This document shows positions 1 through 7,501 of a DNA stretch of 64,000 nt, piece after piece; positions within the stretch are counted from its first letter, which is position 1; every line of letters starts with the position of its first letter. A program made the translations under genes and the position numbers. The notes under the pieces are model-generated. The model saw only the letters and a program-made list of their open reading frames with translations, ran no database searches and was not told the DNA's origin. This stretch comes from Sphingobium subterraneum. Lineage in GTDB: Bacteria > Pseudomonadota > Alphaproteobacteria > Sphingomonadales > Sphingomonadaceae. The stretch is from contig NZ_JACIJP010000002.1 of assembly GCF_014199435.1 (NCBI RefSeq), forward strand, positions 62,001 through 126,000, in the 5' to 3' direction.

Positions 1-1112
1 ATGTCGTTGTCCTTCGCCCATGTGATAAAGTCGGCAACGATCAGGAAGTAGCCGGGGAAGCCCATCTGAATGATGATGCCGAGCTCGAATTCCAGCCGTT
101 CATAATAGTCCGGGAAGCGCGCGCGCAACCCATCCCCATCCAGCGCATCCTCGCCCGCCAGCGCCAGCGCCTTTTCAAGCCGCGCATCGAGCCCCGCCGT
201 CGCCTGGTCGCGCAGCATCCGTGCCTCGCCCTCGATATCGCCCGCAAGGCTGGGGAGAATCGGGTTGCGCTTGGGCGCCATTACCGCGCAGCGCTGCGCG
301 ACGACCAGCGTATTGGCCAACGCCTCGGGCAGGTCAGCGAACAAGTGCTCCATCTGTGCGGCGGGCTTCATCCACGCGTCGCGGCAACTGGTCCGCCGAT
401 CGACGCTGTCGACATAGGCGCTGTCGGCGATGCACAGCATCACGTCATGCGCCTCGTGAAAATGCGGCTCGGCAAAGCAGGTCGGGTTGGTCGCGACCAG
501 CGGCAGGTTACGCGCATAGGCCACGTCGATCAGCGCCTCTTCCGCCGCCGTCTCCACCGCATTGTTACGCCGTGCGATCTCGATGTAGAGCCGCTCGGGA
601 AACAGCGCCTCCAGCCGCTCGACATAGGCGAGCGCCGCATCCGGCTGCCCTTCTGCGAAGAGGCGGGCGATTGCGCCCTCCCCTCCGGCGGTCAGGCAAA
701 GCAGCCCATTCGTCCGCCCGTCGAGCGCGGCGATATCAACATGCGCCTGCTCCTCGATCGGCCGATCGAGATGCGCCATAGACACGAGCGCACACAGATT
801 GTCGTACCCCGCCTCGTCCTGCGCGTAGAGGGCGATCCAGTCATGCACGCTCGGTGCGTTGGCGGGGCGGCCGGGGCGCAGCACGCACAGCATCGCACCG
901 ATGATTGGCTGTACCCCCTCGCCCTTCGCCGCGTCGGAAAAGGCCATCGCGGCGTACAGGCCGTTGCGGTCGGTCAGTGCAGCGGCGGGGAAGCCCAGCT
1001 TCTTCGCCTGCTTGGCGATCGCCTTGGGTTCAATCGCGCCGTCGAGCATCGTGTAGGACGAAAAGATGCGCAGCGGAACGAAGGAGGCGTGACCGGGCGA
1101 GGCAGTAGACAT
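1..1112 (-). CDS. dnaE: DNA polymerase III alpha subunit, N-terminal part (cut by window edge)
   Basis: Replicative DNA polymerase catalytic subunit; the window holds the first 370 codons, and the gene runs off the left edge. Translation from the ATG at 1112 begins MSTASPGHASFVPLRIFSSY and continues with the PHP-domain pattern of DnaE (YTMLDGAIEPK, ALTDRNGLYAA). At the edge it reads FPGYFLIVADFITWAKDNDI, the conserved block at the start of the DnaE palm region. The PHP phosphoesterase domain occupies roughly residues 10-280. The neighbour on the other side is a divergent membrane-protein gene, so 1113-1289 must carry both promoters. Identity is very secure; only the C-terminal two thirds are missing. 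Confidence 0.96.
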   Translation of the reverse strand, partial: MSTASPGHASFVPLRIFSSYTMLDGAIEPKAIAKQAKKLGFPAAALTDRNGLYAAMAFSDAAKGEGVQPIIGAMLCVLRPGRPANAPSVHDWIALYAQDEAGYDNLCALVSMAHLDRPIEEQAHVDIAALDGRTNGLLCLTAGGEGAIARLFAEGQPDAALAYVERLEALFPERLYIEIARRNNAVETAAEEALIDVAYARNLPLVATNPTCFAEPHFHEAHDVMLCIADSAYVDSVDRRTSCRDAWMKPAAQMEHLFADLPEALANTLVVAQRCAVMAPKRNPILPSLAGDIEGEARMLRDQATAGLDARLEKALALAGEDALDGDGLRARFPDYYERLEFELGIIIQMGFPGYFLIVADFITWAKDND

Positions 1113-1289
1113 GGCACCAATGTGGCGGTTCGCGCTCACGCTCGCAACCGTCTTGGCCAAGTTATCCACAGCTCGCTGCATCTGGAGCGGGGCGGAAGCG
1201 ACGGCGCCGAATATTGACTTCGCGCCCCGTCAATGATCTGTTTCGCCATCGGCGGCCGCCGTGCCGCTGGTTTTGGGGGAGACAGCATC

Positions 1290-1943
1290 ATGAGCGACCA
1301 GAGTCCCATCGAAATTCCGCCCGGTTTCGTGAACCGCGTGAAGGCGATCCTGACGACGCCTAAGACCGAATGGCCCGTCATCGCCGCCGAGTCGGCCAGC
1401 ATCGCGAGCCTTTACACACGCTATATATGCATCCTCGCCGCGATTCCTGCGGTGGCGACGTTCCTGCGCGCCATCGTCTTTGGTTACGGGTTTCTGGGCG
1501 TCACCTATCGCCCCAGTCTGGCTGCCGCGCTGGCGATGGGCGTGCAGCAATATGTCATGGCGCTGATCGGCGTGGCGATCATCGGCCTGCTCGTCCAGTA
1601 TATCGTGCCGCAGTTCGGGGGCGCGGGTGACCGGGTCCAGGCATTTAAGCTGGCCGCCTACAGCGGAACCGCCGGTTGGCTGGCGGGGATCTTCACCCTG
1701 ATCCCGGGGTTGGGGTTTCTGATGATCCTTGGCCTTTACGGCGCCTATCTCTTCTACCTTGGCCTTGGCCCGCTGATGCAGGTGCCCGAAGACAAGCGAA
1801 TCGCCTGCGTGCTGGTGCTATTCCTCGCTGCGGTCGTAGCCATGATGGTGCTGATGGCAGTTGCAGCGCCGTTTGCCCATATGTTCGGCGGCGGCTATCC
1901 GGTGCCGGGCGTAGAAGGCGGCGGATCCATCACTGTCGGCTGA
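1290..1943 (+). CDS. Yip1-family integral membrane protein
   Basis: A 217-residue protein with about five hydrophobic segments (roughly residues 45-70, 80-110, 120-140, 145-170 and 175-200) and no enzyme motif. The pattern 'FVNRVKAILTTPKTEWPVI' near the N-terminus followed by these helices is that of the bacterial Yip1/DUF1282 family, whose role in bacteria is not established. I chose the ATG at 1290 over an in-frame start 57 bases upstream because GGGGGA lies eight bases before it and the family begins here. It stands alone, divergent from dnaE and convergent with the next gene. Confidence 0.8.
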   Translation: MSDQSPIEIPPGFVNRVKAILTTPKTEWPVIAAESASIASLYTRYICILAAIPAVATFLRAIVFGYGFLGVTYRPSLAAALAMGVQQYVMALIGVAIIGLLVQYIVPQFGGAGDRVQAFKLAAYSGTAGWLAGIFTLIPGLGFLMILGLYGAYLFYLGLGPLMQVPEDKRIACVLVLFLAAVVAMMVLMAVAAPFAHMFGGGYPVPGVEGGGSITVG

Positions 1944-1957
1944 CGCGCCGGAGCAAC

Positions 1958-2389
1958 CTAAGCGCCGCCTGCCAACGCGTCCATGATCTGCCGGACGGGG
2001 GCAAGGTCGTATCCCGCCGCCGCTGCTGTTTCGGCTAGTGCATCGCGATCGTCCCCGGCGCGTGCGCGGGTCAGCGCCCACAGCAGGGTCGAGCGCGTGC
2101 CCGAGCGACAATAAGCGAGCAACGTGCCATCCCCGGCGTTCGCCAGCGCATCGGCCATCCCGTCGAGCTGCCACGGGGCAAAGCCGCCATGGCTCACGGG
2201 CACAGCGGCATAGCCGATCCCGGCGTCCTTGGCCGCAGCCTCGATCGTCGCACCGTTGACCTGCCCCGGCTCCTCGTCGTCCGGCCGATTGTTGATGATG
2301 AACGTGACCCCCAGATCCTTCGCGCGCGCAACGTCCTCCACGGCGATCTGGGGGGACACGAGGATGCGGTCGGTCAGTGGACGAAACAT
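1958..2389 (-). CDS. DUF442 / TIGR01244-type sulfurtransferase or phosphatase-like protein
   Basis: A 143-residue cytosolic protein with the cysteine-phosphatase/rhodanese fold. It starts MFRPLTDRILVSPQI and has the active-site loop CRSGTRS at about residues 94-100, matching the C-x5-R signature of this family. The family is often annotated 'beta-lactamase hydrolase-like' or 'TIGR01244 sulfur transferase', and related domains are fused to sulfide/persulfide enzymes. Whether it acts as phosphatase or sulfurtransferase cannot be told from sequence. It is preceded by the ABC exporter gene on the same strand with a 67-bp gap, and converges on the Yip1 gene with only 14 bp between. Confidence 0.8.
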   Translation of the reverse strand: MFRPLTDRILVSPQIAVEDVARAKDLGVTFIINNRPDDEEPGQVNGATIEAAAKDAGIGYAAVPVSHGGFAPWQLDGMADALANAGDGTLLAYCRSGTRSTLLWALTRARAGDDRDALAETAAAAGYDLAPVRQIMDALAGGA

Positions 2390-2456
2390 GGAATGTCTCC
2401 GGATAGGGGGAGCACTTTCTTACTCCCTCGCCGCCGAAACTCAAGCTGTGCCGCTC

Positions 2457-4289
2457 TTAGGCATCCGCCAGTTCGGCTTCCTCCCCGCTGTCCCGCTCGG
2501 TCGCCTGCCGCATCCACATCTGCGCATACAACCCGTCGCCCGCCAGCAGGGCGCGGTGCGTGCCCTGCTCGACGATACGTCCCTGGTCGAGCACGATGAT
2601 CTCATCCGCCTCCACCACGGTCGACAGGCGATGCGCGACGATGATGGTGGTGCGCCGCTGGGCAATGCGGCCCAACACGTCCTGAATGGCCGCTTCCGTC
2701 CGGCTGTCGAGCGCGCTGGTCGCTTCATCCAGGATCAGCACCGGCGGGTTCTTGAGCAACGTCCGCGCAATCGCGACCCGTTGCTTCTCCCCGCCCGACA
2801 GCTTCAGCCCGCGCTCGCCCACCCGAGTGTCATAGCCCTTGGGCAACGACAGGATGAAATCATGGATGGACGCGCCCCGCGCCGCCTCCTCGATCTCCGC
2901 GTGCGAGGCGCCCTCACGTCCATAGGCGATGTTGTAGCCGATGGTGTCGTTGAACAGCACCATGTCCTGCGGCACGATGCCGATTGCGGCGCGCAGACTG
3001 TCCTGCCGCACCGTTGCGATATCCTGCCCGTCGATCAGGATGCGCCCGCCGTTCACATCGTAGAAACGGAACAGCAGCCGCGCGATCGTGGATTTCCCCG
3101 CGCCTGTCGGACCGACGATCGCCAGCGTCTTGCCCGCGGGAATGGTGAAGCTGACGCCGTGCAGGATTTCCCGGTCCGCATCGTAACCGAAGACCACATC
3201 GTCGAAGCGCACCTCGCCCTTCGCCACGGCAAGGTCCGGCGCGCCGGGCGCATCAACGATCTCCTGCGGTGTATCGATCAGCGCGAACATCGCTTCCATG
3301 TCGATCACGCCCTGCCGGATCGTGCGATAGACCATGCCGAGCATGTCGAGCGGGCGGAACAGCTGCGCCAGCAACGTGTTCACCAACACCACATCGCCGG
3401 TGGTGAAGCGGCCTTGGCTCCACCCCCACACGCTATACGCCATCGCGCCCGCCATCATCAGGTTAGTGACAAGCGCCTGCCCGATGTTGAGAAGCGCAAG
3501 GCTGTTTTCGGATTTGACCGCCGCGTTGGCATATTGCCGCATGGCCCGGCCATAACGGTCTGCCTCGCGGTCCTCGGCGTTGAAATATTTGACTGTTTCG
3601 AAATTGAGCAAGCTGTCGACCGCATGGGCAACGGCGTTGGTGTCCATGTCCACCATATCGCGCCGCAACTGGTTGCGCCATTCCGTCACCGTCCGCGTGA
3701 ACCAGATATAGACCGCCACCATCAGCAGCGTTGCGATCACCAGCCCCGTACCGAACTTGACGAAGAAGATCACGCACACCGCCGCCAGCTCGACGATCGT
3801 CGGCGCGATGTTGAACAGGATGAAATAGAGCATCGTGTCGATGCTCTTGGTGCCGCGCTCAATGACCTTCGTGACCGCGCCGGTCTTGCGGTTGAGGTGA
3901 AAGCGTAGCGACAGGCGGTGGAGGTGGATGAAAACATGGTCGGCGAGCCGCCGGGTCGCCTCCTGCCCAACGCGCTCGAACACAACGTTGCGCACGTTGT
4001 CGAATGCCACGCTGCCGAACCGCGCCAGCGCATAAGCGCCGACCAGCGCCATGGCGAGTCCCACGGCCGGTTCCATTCCCGGCGCCATCCGGTCGATTGC
4101 TGCCTTATAGGCGAACGGCATCAACAGGCCCGTCGCCTTGCCCGCCAGCACCAGCAGCATCGATAACACCACCCGCGCGCGCAGGGCCGGAGCATCGGCA
4201 GGCCATAAATACACGAAGAACCGCTTCAGCGTCGCCCAGACCGGCGGCATCGGTTCGTTCTTGACGGCGGTGGGAAAATCAGGCGGCAT
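2457..4289 (-). CDS. Atm1/HMT-type ABC half-transporter (permease fused to ATPase)
   Basis: A 610-residue ABC exporter half-transporter, expected to work as a homodimer in the inner membrane. The N-terminal half carries the six-helix exporter domain. The C-terminal ATPase has Walker A GPTGAGKST, signature LSGGEKQRVAIARTL, Walker B VLILDEATSALD and the switch His in VAHRLSTV. Length and the motif order match Atm1-type exporters of glutathione-linked metal or sulfur species, a family common in alphaproteobacteria; the substrate is inferred from family only. I start at the Met at 4289 (MPPDFPTAV); an earlier in-frame Met at 4325 would add 12 poorly conserved residues. The upstream 300 bp hold several perfect hairpins. 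Confidence 0.9.
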   Translation of the reverse strand: MPPDFPTAVKNEPMPPVWATLKRFFVYLWPADAPALRARVVLSMLLVLAGKATGLLMPFAYKAAIDRMAPGMEPAVGLAMALVGAYALARFGSVAFDNVRNVVFERVGQEATRRLADHVFIHLHRLSLRFHLNRKTGAVTKVIERGTKSIDTMLYFILFNIAPTIVELAAVCVIFFVKFGTGLVIATLLMVAVYIWFTRTVTEWRNQLRRDMVDMDTNAVAHAVDSLLNFETVKYFNAEDREADRYGRAMRQYANAAVKSENSLALLNIGQALVTNLMMAGAMAYSVWGWSQGRFTTGDVVLVNTLLAQLFRPLDMLGMVYRTIRQGVIDMEAMFALIDTPQEIVDAPGAPDLAVAKGEVRFDDVVFGYDADREILHGVSFTIPAGKTLAIVGPTGAGKSTIARLLFRFYDVNGGRILIDGQDIATVRQDSLRAAIGIVPQDMVLFNDTIGYNIAYGREGASHAEIEEAARGASIHDFILSLPKGYDTRVGERGLKLSGGEKQRVAIARTLLKNPPVLILDEATSALDSRTEAAIQDVLGRIAQRRTTIIVAHRLSTVVEADEIIVLDQGRIVEQGTHRALLAGDGLYAQMWMRQATERDSGEEAELADA

Positions 4290-4601
4290 CGCGTGGCATG
4301 TAGGCGCGTGCCGCCGCAAAGCCAAGCCCGTTGCCCGCCCCGTTCAGCAACGTGTAACCCGCAATGCCCGAACGGGTTCGCCTGGACCGGACAAGGCTGC
4401 TGTGGGGTTCACCTTGTCCGGTCCAGACAGGACACCCCGAAGGGCCTCCGTGCAGCCGCACACCCAAGTGGGGTCAGGCATGCGGCTGCAGTTCCGCCGA
4501 TGTCATGCCGGGGCGTGCTCGGCAAGTCATAATCACATAAAAACAGGGGATAAATCAGGCTTCTTTTCCCAATTTGTAACACCCTTCCGACCGCAATCGA
4601 T
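4290..4601. other. Non-coding stretch between dapD and the ABC exporter, rich in hairpins
   Basis: About 310 bp lacking a convincing gene. It holds three strong inverted repeats: a 15-bp perfect stem (4382-4396 with 4412-4426), a 10-bp perfect stem (4451-4460 with 4481-4490) and a small stem at 4369-4380. On the minus strand, between the two larger stems, CCC-TTCG-GGG could form a UUCG tetraloop. Towards dapD (4540-4600) the DNA becomes AT-rich, which could contain the exporter promoter. It may act as dapD terminator, exporter leader or a structured RNA; sequence alone does not decide. Confidence 0.6.
4382..4426. terminator. 15-bp perfect hairpin, candidate dapD terminator or RNA element
   Basis: CTGGACCGGACAAGG at 4382-4396 is followed after a 15-base loop by its exact reverse complement at 4412-4426. 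It lies about 180 bp beyond the dapD stop on the minus strand. No run of T follows on either side, so it is not a classic intrinsic terminator; it could equally be part of a structured leader. Confidence 0.45.
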
Positions 4602-5447
4602 TCAATCGCGCAACAGGTCGTTGATCGCCGTCTTCGACCGTGTCTGCGCGTCCACGCGCTTCACGATTACGGCACAGGAGAGGTTCGGTCCAGGAGTCCC
4701 GTCGGGCAGAGGCTTGCCGGGCAGGCTACCGGGAACGACCACGCTGTAGGGGGGTACTTCTCCGACGAAGATCTCGCCGGTCGTGCGATCGATGATCTTC
4801 GTCGTGCTGGTAATGAAGACGCCCATCGACAGCACCGACCCCTTGCCGACCCGCACGCCTTCGACCACTTCCGACCGCGCGCCGATAAAGCAGTCGTCTT
4901 CGATGATGACCGGGTCCGCCTGCAAGGGCTCGAGCACGCCTCCCAGGCCGACGCCGCCCGACAGGTGCACATTCTTGCCGACCTGCGCACAGCTCCCGAC
5001 CGTTACCCATGTATCGACCATCGTGCCTTCGTCCACAAAGGCGCCGATGTTGACGAAGCTCGGCATCAGGATGACGTTCTTCGCGATGAACGACCCTGCG
5101 CGCGCCACGCTGCCCGGCACAGCGCGAAAGCCTGCGGCACGGAACCGCGCCTCGTCCCACCCGGCGAACTTGCTTGGCACCTTGTCCCACCAGTGCGAAC
5201 CGCCCGGACCGCCGGGGATCAGCGCGTTGTCGTTCAGGCGGAACGAGAGCAGCACCGCTTTCTTGAGCCACTGGTTGACCTGCCAGCCGTCGCCGACGGG
5301 CTCCGCCACGCGCGCCGCGCCCGAATCGAGCAGGCCAAGCGCCGTAACCACCGCATCGCGGACTTCGCCGCTGGTGCTCAGCCCGACATTCGCGCGGTCC
5401 TCCCACGCAGCGTCAAGGGTTGCGATCAAAGTGCTGTGGTCGGTCAT
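4602..5447 (-). CDS. dapD: 2,3,4,5-tetrahydropyridine-2,6-dicarboxylate N-succinyltransferase
   Basis: Lysine/diaminopimelate biosynthesis enzyme that succinylates tetrahydrodipicolinate using succinyl-CoA. The 281-residue product has the DapD N-terminal helical region, the block '[25 protein letters not shown]' and then left-handed beta-helix hexapeptide repeats (e.g. [39 protein letters not shown]). It ends with the usual short C-terminal domain containing the [13 protein letters not shown] segment. The family is normally about 275-285 residues, so it is intact. I chose ATG 5447, which follows GGGGAATGAG; a Met two codons earlier overlaps the stop of the HAD gene. It is probably co-transcribed with that gene. 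Confidence 0.97.
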   Translation of the reverse strand: MTDHSTLIATLDAAWEDRANVGLSTSGEVRDAVVTALGLLDSGAARVAEPVGDGWQVNQWLKKAVLLSFRLNDNALIPGGPGGSHWWDKVPSKFAGWDEARFRAAGFRAVPGSVARAGSFIAKNVILMPSFVNIGAFVDEGTMVDTWVTVGSCAQVGKNVHLSGGVGLGGVLEPLQADPVIIEDDCFIGARSEVVEGVRVGKGSVLSMGVFITSTTKIIDRTTGEIFVGEVPPYSVVVPGSLPGKPLPDGTPGPNLSCAVIVKRVDAQTRSKTAINDLLRD

Positions 5448-5449
5448 TC

Positions 5450-6112
5450 TCATTCCCCGTGAAAATTCGCCAGAAACGGCGTCAGATGGTCAATTTCAAA
5501 ATCGATGAAGCCGCTGTCCGCGCCGACATGCCCGCTTTCCGATCCGTTGTTGATCCAGATCGTACGCATGCCCAACGCCTTTGCGGGCTTCAGGTTACGC
5601 GCCATATCCTCGAAAAAGGCGGCGCGGGAAAGATCTATTCCGTGCGTATCGCGCAGCATGGCATAGCCCTGCGGATCGGGCTTGGGCCTGTAGCCGGTGG
5701 CGTGGATATCGTGGATCAGCTCGAAGCTGTCCGCCAGCCCCAGCCGTGCGAGCACCCGCCGCGCATAGGGTTCATCGCCGTTGGTGAAGATCGCCTTGCG
5801 CCCCGGTAACGCTTCGATATGCCGCACCAGCGCCGCGTCAACCGCCAGCCGGTCCATGTCGATATCGTGCACATAATCGAGGAAATGGTGCGGATCGACC
5901 GCATGATGCTGCATCAACCCCGCGAGCGTCGTGCCGTGATCGAGGAAATAGCCCTTCTGCACGCGCCGCGCTTCAATCGCATCGCAACCCAGCAGGTCAC
6001 AGATATATTCGCCCATCCGCCGGTCGATCAGCGCGAACAGGTCGGCGCTCGCCGGATAGAGGGTGTTGTCCAGATCAAAGATCCAGCAGTCGACATCATG
6101 AAGCGCGCGCAT
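5450..6112 (-). CDS. HAD-superfamily pyrimidine 5'-nucleotidase-like phosphatase
   Basis: A 220-residue HAD hydrolase. Motif I is [10 protein letters not shown] near residue 13, motif II is in [15 protein letters not shown], and the Lys/acidic motifs are in [13 protein letters not shown] and [24 protein letters not shown]. This pattern, with the insert after '[13 protein letters not shown]', is that of the SDT1-like pyrimidine 5'-nucleotidases that dephosphorylate UMP/CMP-type nucleotides; the exact substrate is inferred from family. The stop sits at the start of dapD, suggesting one transcription unit. The start codon has no clear ribosome-binding site. Confidence 0.88.
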   Translation of the reverse strand: MRALHDVDCWIFDLDNTLYPASADLFALIDRRMGEYICDLLGCDAIEARRVQKGYFLDHGTTLAGLMQHHAVDPHHFLDYVHDIDMDRLAVDAALVRHIEALPGRKAIFTNGDEPYARRVLARLGLADSFELIHDIHATGYRPKPDPQGYAMLRDTHGIDLSRAAFFEDMARNLKPAKALGMRTIWINNGSESGHVGADSGFIDFEIDHLTPFLANFHGE

Positions 6113-6171
6113 GGCCGCTGCCTAGTCAGGCCGAGCGCGTAGGGCAAGGGTGCGTCGGCACCCTCACACTT

Positions 6172-6552
6172 TTACTTCAGCGTCGCCAGATAGGCGATCA
6201 GGTTTGCCCGGTCGGCGGGCTGTGGCACACCCGCAAACGCCATGCGCGTACCCGGGATATATTTCATCGGGTTGGTGACATACGCGTCGAGCGTCTTGGC
6301 GTCCCAGGTCGCCTTGGAGGCTTTCATCGCGGCCGAATATTGGAAGGCAGGGACGGTACCGGCCTTGCGACCCACCACTTTGAACAGCGTCGGCCCGAGC
6401 TTGACCTCGCCGGTCTTGACCCCGTGGCAAATTGCGCAGCGGGCAAACACAGTCTTGCCCTTCACTGCGTCACCCCCCGCATAAGCAGCGGTCGGGGAAA
6501 CGCCCAAGGCCAGAACAAACAGAAGCGGAGCGGAACGGGAGAAAACGGTCAT
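6172..6552 (-). CDS. Periplasmic c-type cytochrome, class I
   Basis: A 126-residue precursor with a signal peptide (about residues 1-25, cut near AYA) and one haem attachment site CAICH at about residues 39-43. The likely axial Met is in GTRMAFAG. Size and motif spacing fit the small soluble class I cytochromes (cytochrome c2/c550 type) that shuttle electrons in the periplasm. It is preceded by an 80-bp gap and not obviously in an operon. Which oxidase or reductase it serves is not shown. Confidence 0.92.
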   Translation of the reverse strand: MTVFSRSAPLLFVLALGVSPTAAYAGGDAVKGKTVFARCAICHGVKTGEVKLGPTLFKVVGRKAGTVPAFQYSAAMKASKATWDAKTLDAYVTNPMKYIPGTRMAFAGVPQPADRANLIAYLATLK

Positions 6553-6633
6553 CGGAACCTCATCGCCAACACTGGTTTCGGCGCCCTAACGCATTTTGAA
6601 TGAACAGGAAATGATCCGACTCAGTAATTCTGA

Positions 6634-7428
6634 TCAATTTCCTTCTTCATTACGACAGGCAATTAATCCTTCGCGCCAGCTGGGATAGAGCGGCCGCCAG
6701 CCCAGCATGCGCTTCGCCCGTCCGTTCGCAACACGGCGGTTTTCCGCGTAAAATCCGCGCGCCATCGGAGAAAGGCCTGCGTCCTCCAGGGACAGCAGCG
6801 GCGGCGGCGCCACACCCAGCAGTGCGCACGCCCCCTCAATCACCGCGTTCTGGCTGCACGGACGATCGTCCGCGACGTTATAAACCCCCGGCAGTCCCTC
6901 GAAGCTCGCCATCACCCCGCCGATGATATCGTCGACATGCACCCGGCTGAACACCTGCCCGTCGATCGCGATGCGGTGCGCCTTCCCCTCCCGCACCCGT
7001 TCGAGCGCGCTGCGCCCCGGCCCATAGATGCCGGGCAGACGGAACACCCGCATATCAGGGCGCAGGTCTTGCCACTTCTGGTCGGCTAGCGCCCGCGCGC
7101 TGCGTCGTCCGGTGCCGATCGGTGCGCTTTCATCCACCCACGCGCCGCCAGTATCGCCATAAACCCCGGTGGAGGACAGATAGCCGAACCAGCGCGCACT
7201 GCTCGCCCGGACCACATCGCCATAATGCGCGAGCACCGGGTCGTCCCCGTCGCGGTCGGGTGGGACGGACGACAGGATATGGCTTGCCCGCGCAATGTGC
7301 GCTCGCACGGCATCCGCGTCAGCAAAATCCACATCGCCCGCCCGCCCGGTTGCGCTGACCTGCCAGCCGTCACGCCGCAGCCGCGCGGCAAGGCGGCTCG
7401 CGGTGTAGCCAAGACCAAAGATGAACAT
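6634..7428 (-). CDS. NAD-dependent epimerase/dehydratase-like Rossmann protein
   Basis: A 264-residue protein of the extended short-chain dehydrogenase type. The N-terminus reads FIFGLGYTASRLA, an altered glycine-rich nucleotide-binding loop (G-L-G-Y-T-A). The block STGVYGDTGGAWVDE matches the SDR_a 'YeeZ-like' proteins, in which the usual catalytic Tyr-x3-Lys is degenerate. The role is unknown; enzymes of this group act on nucleotide sugars or are uncharacterised. A GTG three codons upstream (7437) is an alternative start. It is divergent from pepN, with about 70 bp for both promoters. Confidence 0.75.
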   Translation of the reverse strand: MFIFGLGYTASRLAARLRRDGWQVSATGRAGDVDFADADAVRAHIARASHILSSVPPDRDGDDPVLAHYGDVVRASSARWFGYLSSTGVYGDTGGAWVDESAPIGTGRRSARALADQKWQDLRPDMRVFRLPGIYGPGRSALERVREGKAHRIAIDGQVFSRVHVDDIIGGVMASFEGLPGVYNVADDRPCSQNAVIEGACALLGVAPPPLLSLEDAGLSPMARGFYAENRRVANGRAKRMLGWRPLYPSWREGLIACRNEEGN

Positions 7429-7501
7429 ATGTGGCACCGCTCCCCCCTATCGCGACCCATCCCCATTGTACATTGCGCCGCTCGACCATAGGTTGCAGCG
7501 C

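Noticed and set aside
2229..3908. A 559-codon open frame opposite the ABC exporter
   Set aside because: Mirror of the exporter's coding strand; no start signal and no recognisable domain.
4279..4467. A 62-codon minus-strand frame before the ABC exporter
   Set aside because: It lies over the hairpin array, overlaps the exporter start and has no recognisable pattern.
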